A stretch of 64,000 nucleotides of DNA from Palsa-506 sp963755815 (lineage in GTDB: Bacteria > Actinomycetota > Actinomycetes > Streptosporangiales > Streptosporangiaceae): the NCBI GenBank assembly GCA_963755815.1, contig CAVWLF010000013.1, positions 1-64,000 of the forward strand, written 5' to 3'. Each line of letters starts with the position of its first letter. The first letter of the stretch is position 1. Below, in pieces: positions 17,767 to 27,782 of the stretch. The notes beneath the pieces are model-generated. The model did not search any database and had not been told where the DNA came from. It saw only the letters and a list, made by a program, of their open reading frames with translations. The translations under genes were made by a program, and so were the position numbers.

Positions 17767-18318
17767 TCAGCCGACGTTGCGCGTGCTGCGCGCGAAGCTG
17801 ACCAGCGTGTGCCGCCGCTCATCGTGCGACTGCGCCTGGTAGGAGATGCCGTGCTTCTTCCAGGTGAGGAACAGGAAGATGTCGCGCTTGCCGCACGAGG
17901 GCTCGCCCATCATGCCGCAGGCCCCGAACAAGGTGGCGCGGCGGCTGTGCACCCGGAACGTCCCCAGCACCCTCGCCTCGCCGAAGTTGCCGCACGGCCC
18001 GCCGGAGTTGTTCTGCTCCAGGTTGAGCTCACGGTGCCGGGCCGAGCCGTAGGCGGCGAGCACATCCCGCTTCCTCAGCTCGCCGGTGACCTCGCAGCGG
18101 GTCACGTGGATATGACCGGCCCGGGTCAGGCCGTGCAGCCGGGTCGGGCGGATGAGCTGGAATCCGGCCGCATCCTGCGCGGCGTGCCAGGTACTGAACG
18201 ACCCGGTCGCGGCCGGGATGCGGGCCGCGGCCATCGCCGCGGGGGCCAGCGCGGCGGATGCCGAACCCAGGCCGATCGCGACCACGAGGCCGGCCGCGAA
18301 TATGCGTCTGATGAGCAT
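17767..18318 (-). CDS. Secreted protein of unknown function
   Basis: A 183-residue protein with a clear N-terminal signal (MLIRRIFAAGLVVAIGLGSA, then ALAPAAMAAA as the likely cleavage region). The mature part has four cysteines (TRCEVTG, GGPCGNFG, GACGMMGEPSCGKRD), likely forming two disulphides. It is not recognised. ATG 18318 is preferred because GGGGGA lies six bases upstream; ATG 18333 is the alternative. Its last codons form one copy of a tandem 17-base duplication (TCAGCCGACGTTGCG at 17750 and again at 17767). A TGACGTCA palindrome at 18369-18376 lies in the region shared with divergent thyX. Confidence 0.72.
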   Translation of the reverse strand: MLIRRIFAAGLVVAIGLGSASAALAPAAMAAARIPAATGSFSTWHAAQDAAGFQLIRPTRLHGLTRAGHIHVTRCEVTGELRKRDVLAAYGSARHRELNLEQNNSGGPCGNFGEARVLGTFRVHSRRATLFGACGMMGEPSCGKRDIFLFLTWKKHGISYQAQSHDERRHTLVSFARSTRNVG

Positions 18319-18453
18319 GACGATGTCCCCCATCTGGAAGTAACGAGAGGTTCAGGCTTGGTGACCAATGACGTCACGAGATGGTAGGCCCCCGGGCCGG
18401 CGCTGGCCAGTGCGCCCCGCCCATGTCGGGGCCGGCCGGTAGGGTGCCGTGCC

Positions 18454-19242
18454 ATGAAGAGCGTGCAGCCTGAGGTGTTCCTTGTCGCCCGTCCCCAGCT
18501 CGACTACGACCAGGTCGCGGCCTACCTGCGCGAGGTCAGCGGGCAGAGCTGGCTAGAGCGGCTGGATCGCGGTGATGCCGATAGTGACGCGGAGAACCTG
18601 GCCGAGTTCGCCGGGAAAATCTGCTACCGGGCCTGGGAGCCGGGGCTGAACCCGAATGTCCGCCGGGTGCGGACCGACCATCGCAAGTACCTGGAGAACA
18701 TCCTGTCCAGCGCGCACGGATCGGTGCTCGAGCACGCGAGCTTCAGCTTCGTGCTGCATAACGTGAGCCGGGTAACCACGCATGAGCTGGCCAGGCACCG
18801 GCCCGGGACCGCGATATCGCAGGAGTCGCTGCGGTTCGTGCGACTGGCCGACATCCCGTTCTGGTTCCCGGACTGGGCCCGCGCCGACGACGAGCTGATG
18901 AAGCGGTCGACCGCGCTGCTGGAGCAGATGGAGGAGTTCCAGCGCTGGATGGCGGACCACTTCGGCCTGGACGACGAGAGCGTGGGATTCGGCGAGAAGA
19001 AGCACAAGACCTCGTTCATGCGCCGGCTCGCGCCGGATGGCGTGGCCACTGGCCTGCTCTGGACCGCGAACATCCGGGCCCTGCGGCACACTATCGAGGC
19101 ACGCACTGACCCCGGCGCGGAAGAGGAGATCCGGCTCGTCTTCGGCATGATCGGAGAGCTCATGCGGGCCGAGGCGCCCGCCCTGTTCGGCGACTACGTC
19201 GTTGAAGACGGCGCCTGGACTCCTCGCTGGCGCAAGGTGTGA
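18454..19242 (+). CDS. thyX: Flavin-dependent thymidylate synthase
   Basis: A 262-residue ThyX making dTMP from dUMP with methylene-tetrahydrofolate and reduced FAD. The family signature RHRx7-8S is seen at residues 114-125 (RHRPGTAISQES), together with SVLEHASFSFVLHNVSR, the FAD/dUMP region, and the C-terminal NIRALRHTIEARTDPGAEEEIR. Length is normal. The next gene begins 12 bases after the stop, suggesting cotranscription with a dienelactone-hydrolase-like gene. Confidence 0.96.
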   Translation: MKSVQPEVFLVARPQLDYDQVAAYLREVSGQSWLERLDRGDADSDAENLAEFAGKICYRAWEPGLNPNVRRVRTDHRKYLENILSSAHGSVLEHASFSFVLHNVSRVTTHELARHRPGTAISQESLRFVRLADIPFWFPDWARADDELMKRSTALLEQMEEFQRWMADHFGLDDESVGFGEKKHKTSFMRRLAPDGVATGLLWTANIRALRHTIEARTDPGAEEEIRLVFGMIGELMRAEAPALFGDYVVEDGAWTPRWRKV

Positions 19243-19254
19243 GAAATTATCCGC

Positions 19255-19983
19255 ATGCCTGACATCTCCTATCCGATAGCAGCCGGCCACGGGCAGGCTT
19301 ACCTCGCCGTCCCCCCGGCCGGGCCCGGTCCCGGCGGCCCCGGCGGCCCGGGCCCGTGGCCGGGCGTCATCGTTATTCACGAGGCGTTCGGGCTCAACGA
19401 CGACATCCGGCGAAAGGCCGACCAGTTCGCGGCCCGCGGATACGTGGCCCTCGCCCCGGACCTCTACCACGGCAAATCGTGGATCCGCTGCATTCGCGGC
19501 GCCATCCGCCAGTTGCAGGCGCAGTCCGGCCCGGCGTTCGATGCGCTGGCGGCGGCCCGGGGCTTCCTGGCGGCGCGCGATGAATGCAACGGGAGAACCG
19601 GCGTCATCGGCTTCTGCCTGGGCGGCGGCTTCGCGCTGCTCTGCGCGCCGCGGGACGGTTTCGCGGTGGCGTCGGTCAACTACGGCGAGGTGCCCAAGGA
19701 CGCGGAGCGGGCGCTCGCGGGCGCCTGCCCGCTGGTCGGCAGTTACGGGGGGCGGGACCCGATGGGCACCGGGCACCCGGAGCGGCTGCAGCGGGCGCTC
19801 GCGGTGCTGGAGATACCGCACGACATCAAGGTCTACCCCGGCTCGGGTCACCGCTTCATGACCGAGACCTCCGGCGCCGCTGCGGTCCTCGCCAAGATGA
19901 CCAGGACGAGCTTCCAGCGGTCAGATGCGGCGGACGCGTGGCAGCGCATCTTCGCGTTCTTCGGCGAGCATCTCGCCGCCTGA
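19255..19983 (+). CDS. Dienelactone hydrolase family protein
   Basis: A 242-residue alpha/beta hydrolase. The triad expected for this family is visible: Cys in GFCLGGGFALL, Asp in GGRDPMG, His in GSGHRFMTE. The oxyanion region is VIHEAFGLNDDIRRKADQFA. It would hydrolyse a lactone or ester; it is not a proven dienelactone hydrolase because this fold is promiscuous. The N-terminus contains a GPGPGGPGGPGPWPG low-complexity insert. ATG 19255 is close behind thyX. Confidence 0.85.
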   Translation: MPDISYPIAAGHGQAYLAVPPAGPGPGGPGGPGPWPGVIVIHEAFGLNDDIRRKADQFAARGYVALAPDLYHGKSWIRCIRGAIRQLQAQSGPAFDALAAARGFLAARDECNGRTGVIGFCLGGGFALLCAPRDGFAVASVNYGEVPKDAERALAGACPLVGSYGGRDPMGTGHPERLQRALAVLEIPHDIKVYPGSGHRFMTETSGAAAVLAKMTRTSFQRSDAADAWQRIFAFFGEHLAA

Positions 19984-19995
19984 GCGCGTCCCGGC

Positions 19996-20910
19996 TCAGG
20001 CGGTTGCCGCGTCGACTGGGTCGTGGTGAATGTGCTCGCCGGAAACCCGGCGGGCCAGCATCCGCACGGCGTGCACCGAGGTACAGGGCGATCTTCTGCT
20101 GCCGGGCTGGCCCGGCCGCGCCGATCGCGCCCTCGATCAGCGCCTTGATCGGCGCCAGCCCTGTCCCGCCGGCGATGCACAGCAGGTCGCCGGCGCAGGT
20201 CATGCTGGACAATTTCGCCGAGCCACCAGCCCGGCGCATGCTCGGCGTCGGCCGCGGCGGCCGCCCGCATGATCCTGGCCGTGTAGCCGAGGGCGGCTTC
20301 CCACGCGGCCTCGGTGTCGGCGGTCCAGGCGTCCCCGCTGAAGTGCCGCACCGTGTCGAGTAACGCGCCGAAGAAGGCCTGGTAGTGCTTGTCCTTTTAC
20401 GGCGAACTTGCGATGGTCGCGGCCTAATTGCCGGAGATACGAATCAAGCGCCGCGGGACTGTCCATGCTCCACACGATCCTGGCCAGGGCGCCGAGGACG
20501 CGCTCCCGATGCTCGCTCATCGCGAGCGGGAACATCGCCCGGATCTCCGGATGCCGCACGAAAAGCCAGGCGTAGAAGTGCTCCATCGCTTCGAGCGCGC
20601 GCGGCTCGATGACCGCAAAGGATTCCTTTACCAGCCGCGCATGAAAACTGGAAATGTGATTCGCAGAATTGTCGCCGTCCCCGGTATCAGCGGCCAGCCG
20701 ATGTTCCGGCGGCCGGGGCCGTTCTGCGCCGCTATCAGGCGATGCGGGCGACGGCGGGACACGGGCCGTTTCGGCTAAGTCCCCGGAGCGCGCGCCACGG
20801 GCGCCAGGGTCGGCGTCAGCGCGCCGGTTGAAAGCAGACCAAAGCGGCTGACCTGCGAACATCCCCGACTGATTGCCGTCGGGGATGCCACTGTCCAGCG
20901 CGATCGCCAC
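19996..20910 (-). pseudogene. Flavohemoglobin remnant (globin + NAD part, FAD domain lost)
   Basis: Reading from 20910, a low-complexity N-terminus leads to a globin (SFAVIEPRALEAMEHFYAWL, HPEIRAMFPLAMSEHR, LGRDHRKFAVK). One extra G near 20395-20400 shifts the frame; the globin continues in the next (FFGALLDTVRHFSGDAWTAD, GYTARIMRAAA) to WWLGEIVQH, the normal link to the FAD domain. That domain is absent: the sequence jumps to the NAD domain CAGDLLCIAGGTGLAPIKAL, shifts again after ALYLGARR, and ends with RVSGEHIHHDPVDAATA and TGA at 19996. At least two shifts and two deletions show true decay rather than sequencing error. In life it would have been an NO dioxygenase-like protein. Confidence 0.85.
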
Positions 20911-21014
20911 GTCCCGAGTCTGGCACCGCCCCTTGCTGCTTACAAGCCATTCGCGCCAACCTCGGGCGAACGGTACGCAGAGTAACGGAATAGCGCTCGG
21001 CCCGGCTTGCGGAG

Positions 21015-21098
21015 GTAACTAGTAATTCTTGCCACCGTAACTAGTAACACCGGCCGCGCACCGCGGCCAGCCCTTTCCCTGGTCACTGACTAGTCAGT
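21015..21098. promoter_or_regulatory. Cluster of three ACTAGT-centred operator-like sites
   Basis: GTAACTAGTAA occurs at 21015-21025 and again at 21037-21047, 22 bases apart (two helical turns). ACTGACTAGTCAGT at 21085-21098 is a perfect 14-base palindrome. They lie in the 384-base region between the decayed flavohemoglobin and the tricorn gene. The form resembles TetR-family operators, but no regulator gene is adjacent. The rest of the gap (21120-21240) has GC-rich near-repeats of GGACTGGCGAAAC and no gene. Confidence 0.55.
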
Positions 21099-21294
21099 TT
21101 AGGCTAGCCATTCTGATGAGCCGCGAGGCCGGGGCGCCCTGGCGTTGCGGACTGGCGCAACGCCGCCGCCGGCCGCCGGAAAGCCGCCGCGGACTGGCGA
21201 AACTGCGGTACGGGCCGGCGAAACGCCCGCGCCCTTGGTGAGCAGCCCGGGACGCCTAGTTACCCCGCCTGGCCGAACGGCCTAGGATGAGCCG

Positions 21295-24200
21295 GTGACT
21301 TCTGCCGGATACCTCCGCTTCCCGCATCTTCACAACGATCTCATCGCCTTCATTGCCGAGGATGACGTCTGGCTCGGGCCAGCCGACGGCGGCCGTGCCT
21401 GGCGGGTCTCGGCCGACCAGGCGCCGGCCAGCCACCCCCGCATTGCCCGGGACGGCACGATGATCGCCTGGACCAGCAGGCGTGATGGCCCGCCTGAGGT
21501 GTACCTGGCCGGAGTGGATGGCGGGAACGAGCGCAGGCTGACCTACTGGAGTGACGCCCAGACCCGGGTCTGCGGCTGGACCCCGGACGGGGCAGTGCTG
21601 GCGGTAACCGCAGCCCGCCAGCCATTCAGTCACTTCACCTGGGCATACGCGGTGCCCGCCACGGAGGACGGCGGCGACCCGGCCGGTGACGCGGCCGCCG
21701 CCGGCGGGGCGGGCGGCGCTGCGGCTGGCGGCGCGGCTGGCGACGGGGCGGCTGGCGACGCCGCGGCCGCCGCCCGGGTGCCCGGCACCCGGCGGCTGCC
21801 GTTCGGCCCGGTGGCTGACCTGGCCATCGAGGACACCGCGGTCGCCCTGCTGAACAGCAGGATGGCGCGCGATCCGGCGGCCTGGAAGCGTTACCGGGGC
21901 GGAACGGCGGGGCGGCTGTGGCTGGCCACGCCCGCGCCCACCGCCACGGCCGGCGATCCGGCGGGCCCGTTCACCCGGGTCCTCGCCGGGCTGGCCGGCC
22001 AGTTCGCCAGCCCCATGCTGGCCGGCGGCAGGCTGGCGTTCCTGTCTGACCACGAGGGCACCGGCAACGTGTATTCGTGCGCGATGGACGGCAGTGACCT
22101 GCGGCGGCATACCGACCACGACGGTTTCTACGCCCGCAACGCGAGCACCGACGGCCGCCGGATCGTCTACCAGTGCGCGGGCGATATCTGGCTGCTCGAT
22201 TCCCTGGACGCGGCCGAGCCCCGGCGGCTGGAGATCATCCTTAGCTCGCCGGCCGCCCGGCGGGCCCCGCGGCTGATCACGGCCGAGGACCACCTCGGCT
22301 CGCTGAGCTGCGATCACACCGGGCGGGCCAGCGCCGTCGAGGTACGCGGGACAGTGCACTGGATGACCCACCGCGACGGCCCGGCCCGGGCGCTGTCCGT
22401 CGTGCCCGGCGTCCGGGCCACCTTGCCGCAGGTGCTCGGAACGACCGGCCAGGTCGTCTGGGTCACCGATGCGGAAGGCGCGGACGCGCTGGAGATCGCG
22501 TCCGCCGACGGCACCCCGGCGGCCGCCGCGCCCCGGCGCGTCGCCGCGGGGGCCATCGGCTGGGTGGAGGAACTGGCGGCCGCCCCGGATGGCAGCGCCG
22601 TCGCCGTCGCGGCCCGCGACGGGCGGCTGCACGTGGTGAACGTCGCCTCCGGCGCGGTCACCCAGATCGTCTCGTCCGACAACGGCGCGGTATCCGGACT
22701 GGCCTGGTCGCCGGATTCGGCCTGGCTCGCGTGGTCGCATCCGGGCCCGGCGTCGCTGCGCCAGCTGCGGATGACGAACCTGGCCAGCCAGGTCGTGGTC
22801 GATGTCACCGACGGGCGGTTCGTCGATACCGACCCCGTTTTCACCGCCGACGGCCGTTACCTGGCCTTCCTGTCCCGGCGGAGTTTCGACCCGGTCTATG
22901 ACGCCCACTTCTTCGATCTGTCCTTCCCGTACGGCTCCCGCCCGTACCTGGTGCCCCTCGCGGCGGCCACGCCATCGCCGTTCGGGCCGCAGGCCGATGG
23001 CCGGCCAGCCGACGGCGGGCAGCCGAAGGACGACGCGCCCGCGGCGGGCCAGCACGGTGCGGGCGGCGGCCAGCCGGGAAGCAGCCGGCCCGATGCGGGC
23101 TCGCCGGGCCACGCCGCGCCGGGCGACGGCACGCCCGCCGGCGGCGACGCCCGCCGGCGGCACGCCAGGGGACAGCTCGGCCGGGACTAGCCCCGACGGG
23201 GCCCCGGAGGATGACGACGACGAGGCCCGCACGCCGCCGGTCAATGTCGATACCGACCACCTGCCCAGCCGGATCGTGCAGATTCCGGTGCCGGAGTCGC
23301 GCTACAGCTCGCTGCACGCGGTCAAGGGCGGCCTGGTCTGGCTCAAGGAGCCGATCAGCGGGAACCTCGGCGAGGGCGGGGCGAACCTGGACGATGCCGC
23401 GCCGCGTGCGGCGCTGGAGCGGTTTGACTTCGCGCAGCAGCGCAGCACCGAGCTGCACGACGAGGTCGACTGGTTCGAGGTCAGCGGCGACGGATGCTAC
23501 CTGGTGGTCAGCGACCATGGCGATCTCAGCGTGGTCCCGGCGGACCGCAAGCCGGACTCGGACAACCCGTCCGACCGCGTTGGCGTCGACCTGTCCCGGG
23601 CCAGGTACCTGGCGCAGCCCGCGGCCCTCTGGCGCAACGCCTACGAGGAGGCCGGCCGGATCCTCCGGCACGACTACTGGGTGCCGGACATGGCCGAGGT
23701 GGACTGGGACGGCGTCCTGGCCGCCTACCGGCCGCTGCTGGACCGGATCGCCGGGCCCGGCGATTTCGCTGACCTGCTCTGGGAAGTGCTCGGCGAGCTC
23801 GGCACGTCACACGCGTACGTGGCGCCAGCGGGCGGCCGCCGGGGCGGCGGCGGGGGTAAGTCGGCCGGCCTCCTCGGCGCGGATCTGGAGCTGGCCGGGG
23901 ACGGCAGCTGGCGGGTCACCCGGGTGCTGCCGGGGGAGTCCTCGGACCCGCGGGCGAGCTCGCCGCTGGGAGCCCCCGGGGCCGGCGTCGGCCCGGGCGA
24001 CGCCATCCTGGCCGTGGACGGGCAGCCGGTCGGCGCGGCCGGTCCCGGGCCGCTGCTGGTGGGCACGGCCGGAAAGCCGGTCGAGCTGACCATCGGCCCG
24101 GCCGGCGGCGGCCAGCCACGCCGGGCTGTGGTCATCACGCTGCCGGACGACCAGCGGCTGCGCTACCAGGACTGGGTAGCGTCCCGGCGGCAGCGGGTCC

Positions 24201-24856
24201 GCGAGCTGAGCGACGGCCGGATCGGCTACTTGCACATTCCTGACATGGTCAGTGAGGGCTGGGCGGACTTCCATCGCGATCTGCGCAGCGAGATGGTCCG
24301 GGACGGGCTGATCGTGGATGTCCGCGGCAACCGCGGCGGGCATGTTTCCCAGCTCGTGATCGAGAAGCTCGCCCGGCGCGTGATCGGCTGGGATGTGCCG
24401 CGCGGGCTGCAGCCGACTACCTATCCGCAGGAGGCGCCGCGCGGGCCGGTCGTGGCCGTGGCCGATGAATTCGCCGGCTCGGATGGCGACATCGTGACCG
24501 GGGCGATCAAGATCCTGCACCTCGGGCCGGTGGTGGGGACCCGGACCTGGGGCGGCGTCATCGGGATCGACGGCTTCCACGAGCTGGTTGACGGCACCGG
24601 GATCACGGTGCCGCGGTACTCAACCTGGATGGACGGCTATGGCTGGGCGGTCGAGAACCACGGCGTGGATCCGGATGTGGAAGTAGTCCCGGCACCCGGC
24701 GATCATGCGGCCGGCCTGGACCGGCAGCTGGACACCGCGGTGGGGCTGGCGCTGGACGCGCTGGCGGCCACGCCCGCGCTCACCGCGCCGGACACCTCCC
24801 AGCGGCCATCCCGGCGGCGCCCGGCACTGCCCCCGAGGCCAGCCCCCGGCGCCTGA
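21295..24856 (+). CDS. Tricorn-type protease (frameshifted)
   Basis: The first frame (21295-23190) carries the N-terminal beta-propellers (GYLRFPHLHNDLIAFIAEDD, FLSDHEGTGNVYSCAMDGSD, YLAFLSRRSFDPVYDAHFFD). The second frame (to 24856) carries the core, the PDZ region (GVGPGDAILAVDGQPVGA) and the serine peptidase domain (IVDVRGNRGGHVSQLVIEKL, and the nucleophile region ADEFAGSDGDIVTGAIK). They join in a Gly/Ala/Pro-rich linker made of two ACGCCCGCCGGCGGC units (23131-23145 and 23147-23161) separated by an extra G at 23146. Removing that base gives one protein of about 1,186 residues, the usual tricorn length. Tricorn proteases trim proteasome products; actinomycetes have both. Several Ala/Gly-rich inserts are present. 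Confidence 0.85.
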
Positions 24857-24877
24857 TCCGGGCGGGCAGGCCGGGCC

Positions 24878-26620
24878 TCAGAAGGTGGAACGGCCGCCGA
24901 ACATGTCCGCGAGCCGGTTGGCCAGGCCCAGGTCGCCGTCCATGGTCATCCGGCCGTCCACGATTAGCTGGTAGGAGTCCGCCGCCTCGGTGATGACCCG
25001 GGTGAAGTCGGCCAGCGAAGCGCGGATGGTCAGCGCCGGGTCCGCGGCGCGGCCCTGCCGCGCGGTGGCCCGCCCGCCGCTGACCCGGATCGTCCACGCC
25101 CGCCGGGTGCCGTCGCCCAGGCCCAGGTCGTAGACGATGCTGCCCTCGAAGCCCGCCGCTTTCCCGGCATCGAAGCCGCTGGTCATCACCGCGAACACGG
25201 CGCGCTGCGCGGTGACGCTGCCGAGTACCCGCTCGATCCTGGGATCGGACGCGCGGCTGGCCATCCGGCGGGCGCGCGCCTGCACTCGCTGCCGGGCGGA
25301 CTCGCCGGCCGAGCGCCGGGCCTGGCCGGCCAGCGTGCGCAGCGGCACGTGCCGGGCCCGCTGCGCGGCCGCGAGCTCGGCGTCCTCGTCGATCGGATAG
25401 GGCGCCGGCCGGGTACGCGGCCCGGCCCGGCGGGCCAGTGCCTTGTCCACCGCCGCGGCCAGCCGGTCGGCCTTGGCCGCTTCCGCGGCGTCCCGGCCCT
25501 CGGCGAACCTGGGCAGCACCTCGCGCGCGAACAGCTCGATGCTCTCGCAGATGTGCTCGTGCCGGTTGCGCCCGGCCTGCAGGACGAACATCACCTGGTC
25601 GACCCCGGCCGCCTGGTACCGGGCCATCAGCTCGCTCACCTGCGCCGGCGTCCCGATCGCGCCGCGCAGCGAACCGAGCCCCGCCTCCAGCAGGCGGACG
25701 GCCAGCGGCGCGGCGGTGGCCGAGACGATCTCCCGGGCGAAGCCCTGCTCCGCGCGGTTGTCCTGGAAGCTCTGCCAGAGATCGGTCACGCCGGCCAGGT
25801 GCGGAGTGCCGCCGTAGTAGTGACCGAGGGCGTAGCCGAAGAAGTGCGCGCCGTCGATGCCGCGGTCGATCGCGGTCGCCTCGTCCGGGTGCAGCATCAT
25901 CGGCAGCACCACCGCGACATTCGGGTTGACCGCCAGGCCGCGCGGCACGCACTCCTCGGAAGCGATCAGGTCGTAGTAATCGGTTACCCAGTGCGCGGCG
26001 TCCTCCGGCTCGGCGAAGGAGAACGACAGCGCCCCGATGCCGCTGCGCGCGGCCAGGTGGATGGTCTCCCGGCGGCTGCAGGCGACCCACAGCGGCGGGT
26101 GCGGCTTCTGCAGCGGCTTGGGTACCACGTTGCGCGGCGGCATCCGCAGGAACTGGCCGTCGTAGCCGGCGAACGGCTCCTCGGTGAACATCCTCGTCAC
26201 CGCGTCGAGGGTCTCTTCCCACATCGCCCGCTTGGCCTCGCGCGGCACGCCGAACCCGCCCAGCTCGGCCGCCGAGCTCGACTCCCCGGTGCCGAACTCG
26301 ACCCTTCCGTCCGAGACGAGGTCCAGGGTGGCGACCCGCTCGGCGATCCGGGCCGGGTGGTTGACCGCCGGCGGCGCCTGCACGATGCCATGGCCCAGCC
26401 TGATCCGCTTGGTCCGCTGGCTGGCCGCGGCGAGGAACACCTCCGGCGCCGAGGAGTGCGAGTACTCCTCAAGGAAGTGGTGCTCGACCTCCCAGATGTA
26501 GTCGAGGCCGACCCGGTCGGCCAGTTCGATCTGCTCAAGCGCATCGGTCAGCAGCTGATGCTCGGCACCTGGCGCCCAGGGCCTCGGCAGCTGGTGCTCG
26601 TAGAAGATGCCGAACCGCAT
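24878..26620 (-). CDS. LLM flavin monooxygenase fused to SCP2 sterol-carrier domain
   Basis: A 580-residue protein. Residues 1-~370 are a luciferase-like F420/FMN-dependent oxidoreductase barrel (FGIFYEHQLPRPW, DYIWEVEHHFLEEYSHSSAP, GTGESSSAAELGGFGV). A basic linker follows, and the last ~115 residues match an SCP2 lipid-binding domain (AVMTSGFDAGKAAGFEGSIV to DADPALTIRASLADF-like and DGRMTMDGDLGLANRLADMF). The fusion suggests a hydrophobic substrate such as a sterol, steroid or acyl chain held by SCP2 (inference). Gene is full length, with start ATG 26620, and converges on the tricorn gene. Confidence 0.85.
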   Translation of the reverse strand: MRFGIFYEHQLPRPWAPGAEHQLLTDALEQIELADRVGLDYIWEVEHHFLEEYSHSSAPEVFLAAASQRTKRIRLGHGIVQAPPAVNHPARIAERVATLDLVSDGRVEFGTGESSSAAELGGFGVPREAKRAMWEETLDAVTRMFTEEPFAGYDGQFLRMPPRNVVPKPLQKPHPPLWVACSRRETIHLAARSGIGALSFSFAEPEDAAHWVTDYYDLIASEECVPRGLAVNPNVAVVLPMMLHPDEATAIDRGIDGAHFFGYALGHYYGGTPHLAGVTDLWQSFQDNRAEQGFAREIVSATAAPLAVRLLEAGLGSLRGAIGTPAQVSELMARYQAAGVDQVMFVLQAGRNRHEHICESIELFAREVLPRFAEGRDAAEAAKADRLAAAVDKALARRAGPRTRPAPYPIDEDAELAAAQRARHVPLRTLAGQARRSAGESARQRVQARARRMASRASDPRIERVLGSVTAQRAVFAVMTSGFDAGKAAGFEGSIVYDLGLGDGTRRAWTIRVSGGRATARQGRAADPALTIRASLADFTRVITEAADSYQLIVDGRMTMDGDLGLANRLADMFGGRSTF

Positions 26621-26705
26621 CTCGCCTCCATCACGCCGCGCCGGGTTATTTCGTCTATTGTGCGACTCCCGGCCGGCCCGAGGAAGGCATCCAGCGCGGC
26701 CGCCG

Positions 26706-27662
26706 CTAAAGCGGCGACTGGTAACTGCCGATCCAGTGGATCTTCAGCCAGATCATCGCGCTGCCCCAGGCGCCGGTCACCTCCAGCACGCCCACGGCCA
26801 CGAGCATCAGGCCGCCGATGGTGGTAATGAGCCGCCCGTGCCGCCGGGCGAAGCCAAACGCGCTCAGGCCGCGCCGGAAAGCGAACGCCACGATGAGGAA
26901 CGGGATCCCGATGCCGATCGAATAGCAGAATGCCAGCAGCGCCCCGCGCGCCGCGGTGCCGGAGGTACCTGACATCAGCAGCACGGCACTCAGCGTCGGC
27001 CCGGCGCACGGCGTCCAGGTCAGCCCGAACATGACGCCGAGCAGCGGGGCGCCGGCCAGGCCGGCCCGCGGGCGCCACGACGGGCGCACTATCCGCCCGG
27101 CCAGCATGAACCGGTCGAAAACGCCGGCGAACATCAGGCCAAGCAAGATCGTGACGCCGCCGAGTATCCGGGTCACGTCCTGCTCATGGACGAGAAGCCG
27201 TTCGCCGATCCCGCCGAAGAGAATGCCGTAGCTGGTGAAGAGCGCCGAGAAGCCCAGCACGAAGAGCGCGGCGCCGGCCATCACATGGCTCCGGTCGCCA
27301 CCGGCCACCTGGCCGCCGCCCGCGGCCTGGCCGGTGACCGCCGGGGCGGTGGTCGCGACCGAGCCGCCGCCCGCACGCCCCGCCCCCTGGGTGCCCTCGG
27401 CCCGGCCGGCCGCGGCGGGCCCGCCCGGCTCCGGCCCCCGGCCCGGCTCCGGGCCGCGCGGATCCGGGCCGCGCGGATCCGCGTCGCGATCGGCCGCGCG
27501 GGTGGCCTCCGGGCCCGACATCCCGGTCACGTACGACAGGTAGCCAGGCACCAGCGGCAGGCAGCAGGGCGAGAGGAACGTGACGGCCCCGGCGGCCAGT
27601 GCAACCGGGACGGCGAGAATCAGCGGCCCGGATGCCACCAGGTTCCCGACCCCGCCGATCAT
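26706..27662 (-). CDS. ccdA: CcdA-like thiol-disulfide/cytochrome c biogenesis membrane protein
   Basis: A 318-residue membrane protein of the CcdA/DsbD family with the two membrane cysteine sites FLSPCCLPLVPGYLSY and LTWTPCAGPTLSAV, and six predicted helices. It passes electrons from cytoplasmic thioredoxin to extracytoplasmic thiols, usually for cytochrome c maturation. A ~65-residue Gly/Pro/Arg-rich insert (DPRGPDPRGPEPGRGPEPG) in the first loop is unusual for the family. ATG 27662 fits the family N-terminus; the long frame upstream is antisense to the next gene. No resA/ccsAB genes are adjacent in the window. Confidence 0.85.
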   Translation of the reverse strand: MIGGVGNLVASGPLILAVPVALAAGAVTFLSPCCLPLVPGYLSYVTGMSGPEATRAADRDADPRGPDPRGPEPGRGPEPGGPAAAGRAEGTQGAGRAGGGSVATTAPAVTGQAAGGGQVAGGDRSHVMAGAALFVLGFSALFTSYGILFGGIGERLLVHEQDVTRILGGVTILLGLMFAGVFDRFMLAGRIVRPSWRPRAGLAGAPLLGVMFGLTWTPCAGPTLSAVLLMSGTSGTAARGALLAFCYSIGIGIPFLIVAFAFRRGLSAFGFARRHGRLITTIGGLMLVAVGVLEVTGAWGSAMIWLKIHWIGSYQSPL

Positions 27663-27782
27663 GTCCGTCTCCTCACGACCGCGACCGGGCTCCAACCTAT
27701 CCGGCGCGCCATTCCGCCGGGCGGGGGGATTGGCCTCCCCGGGGCGAAGCGGAGTTGACCGGTGCGTGCGCATGCCGCAACG

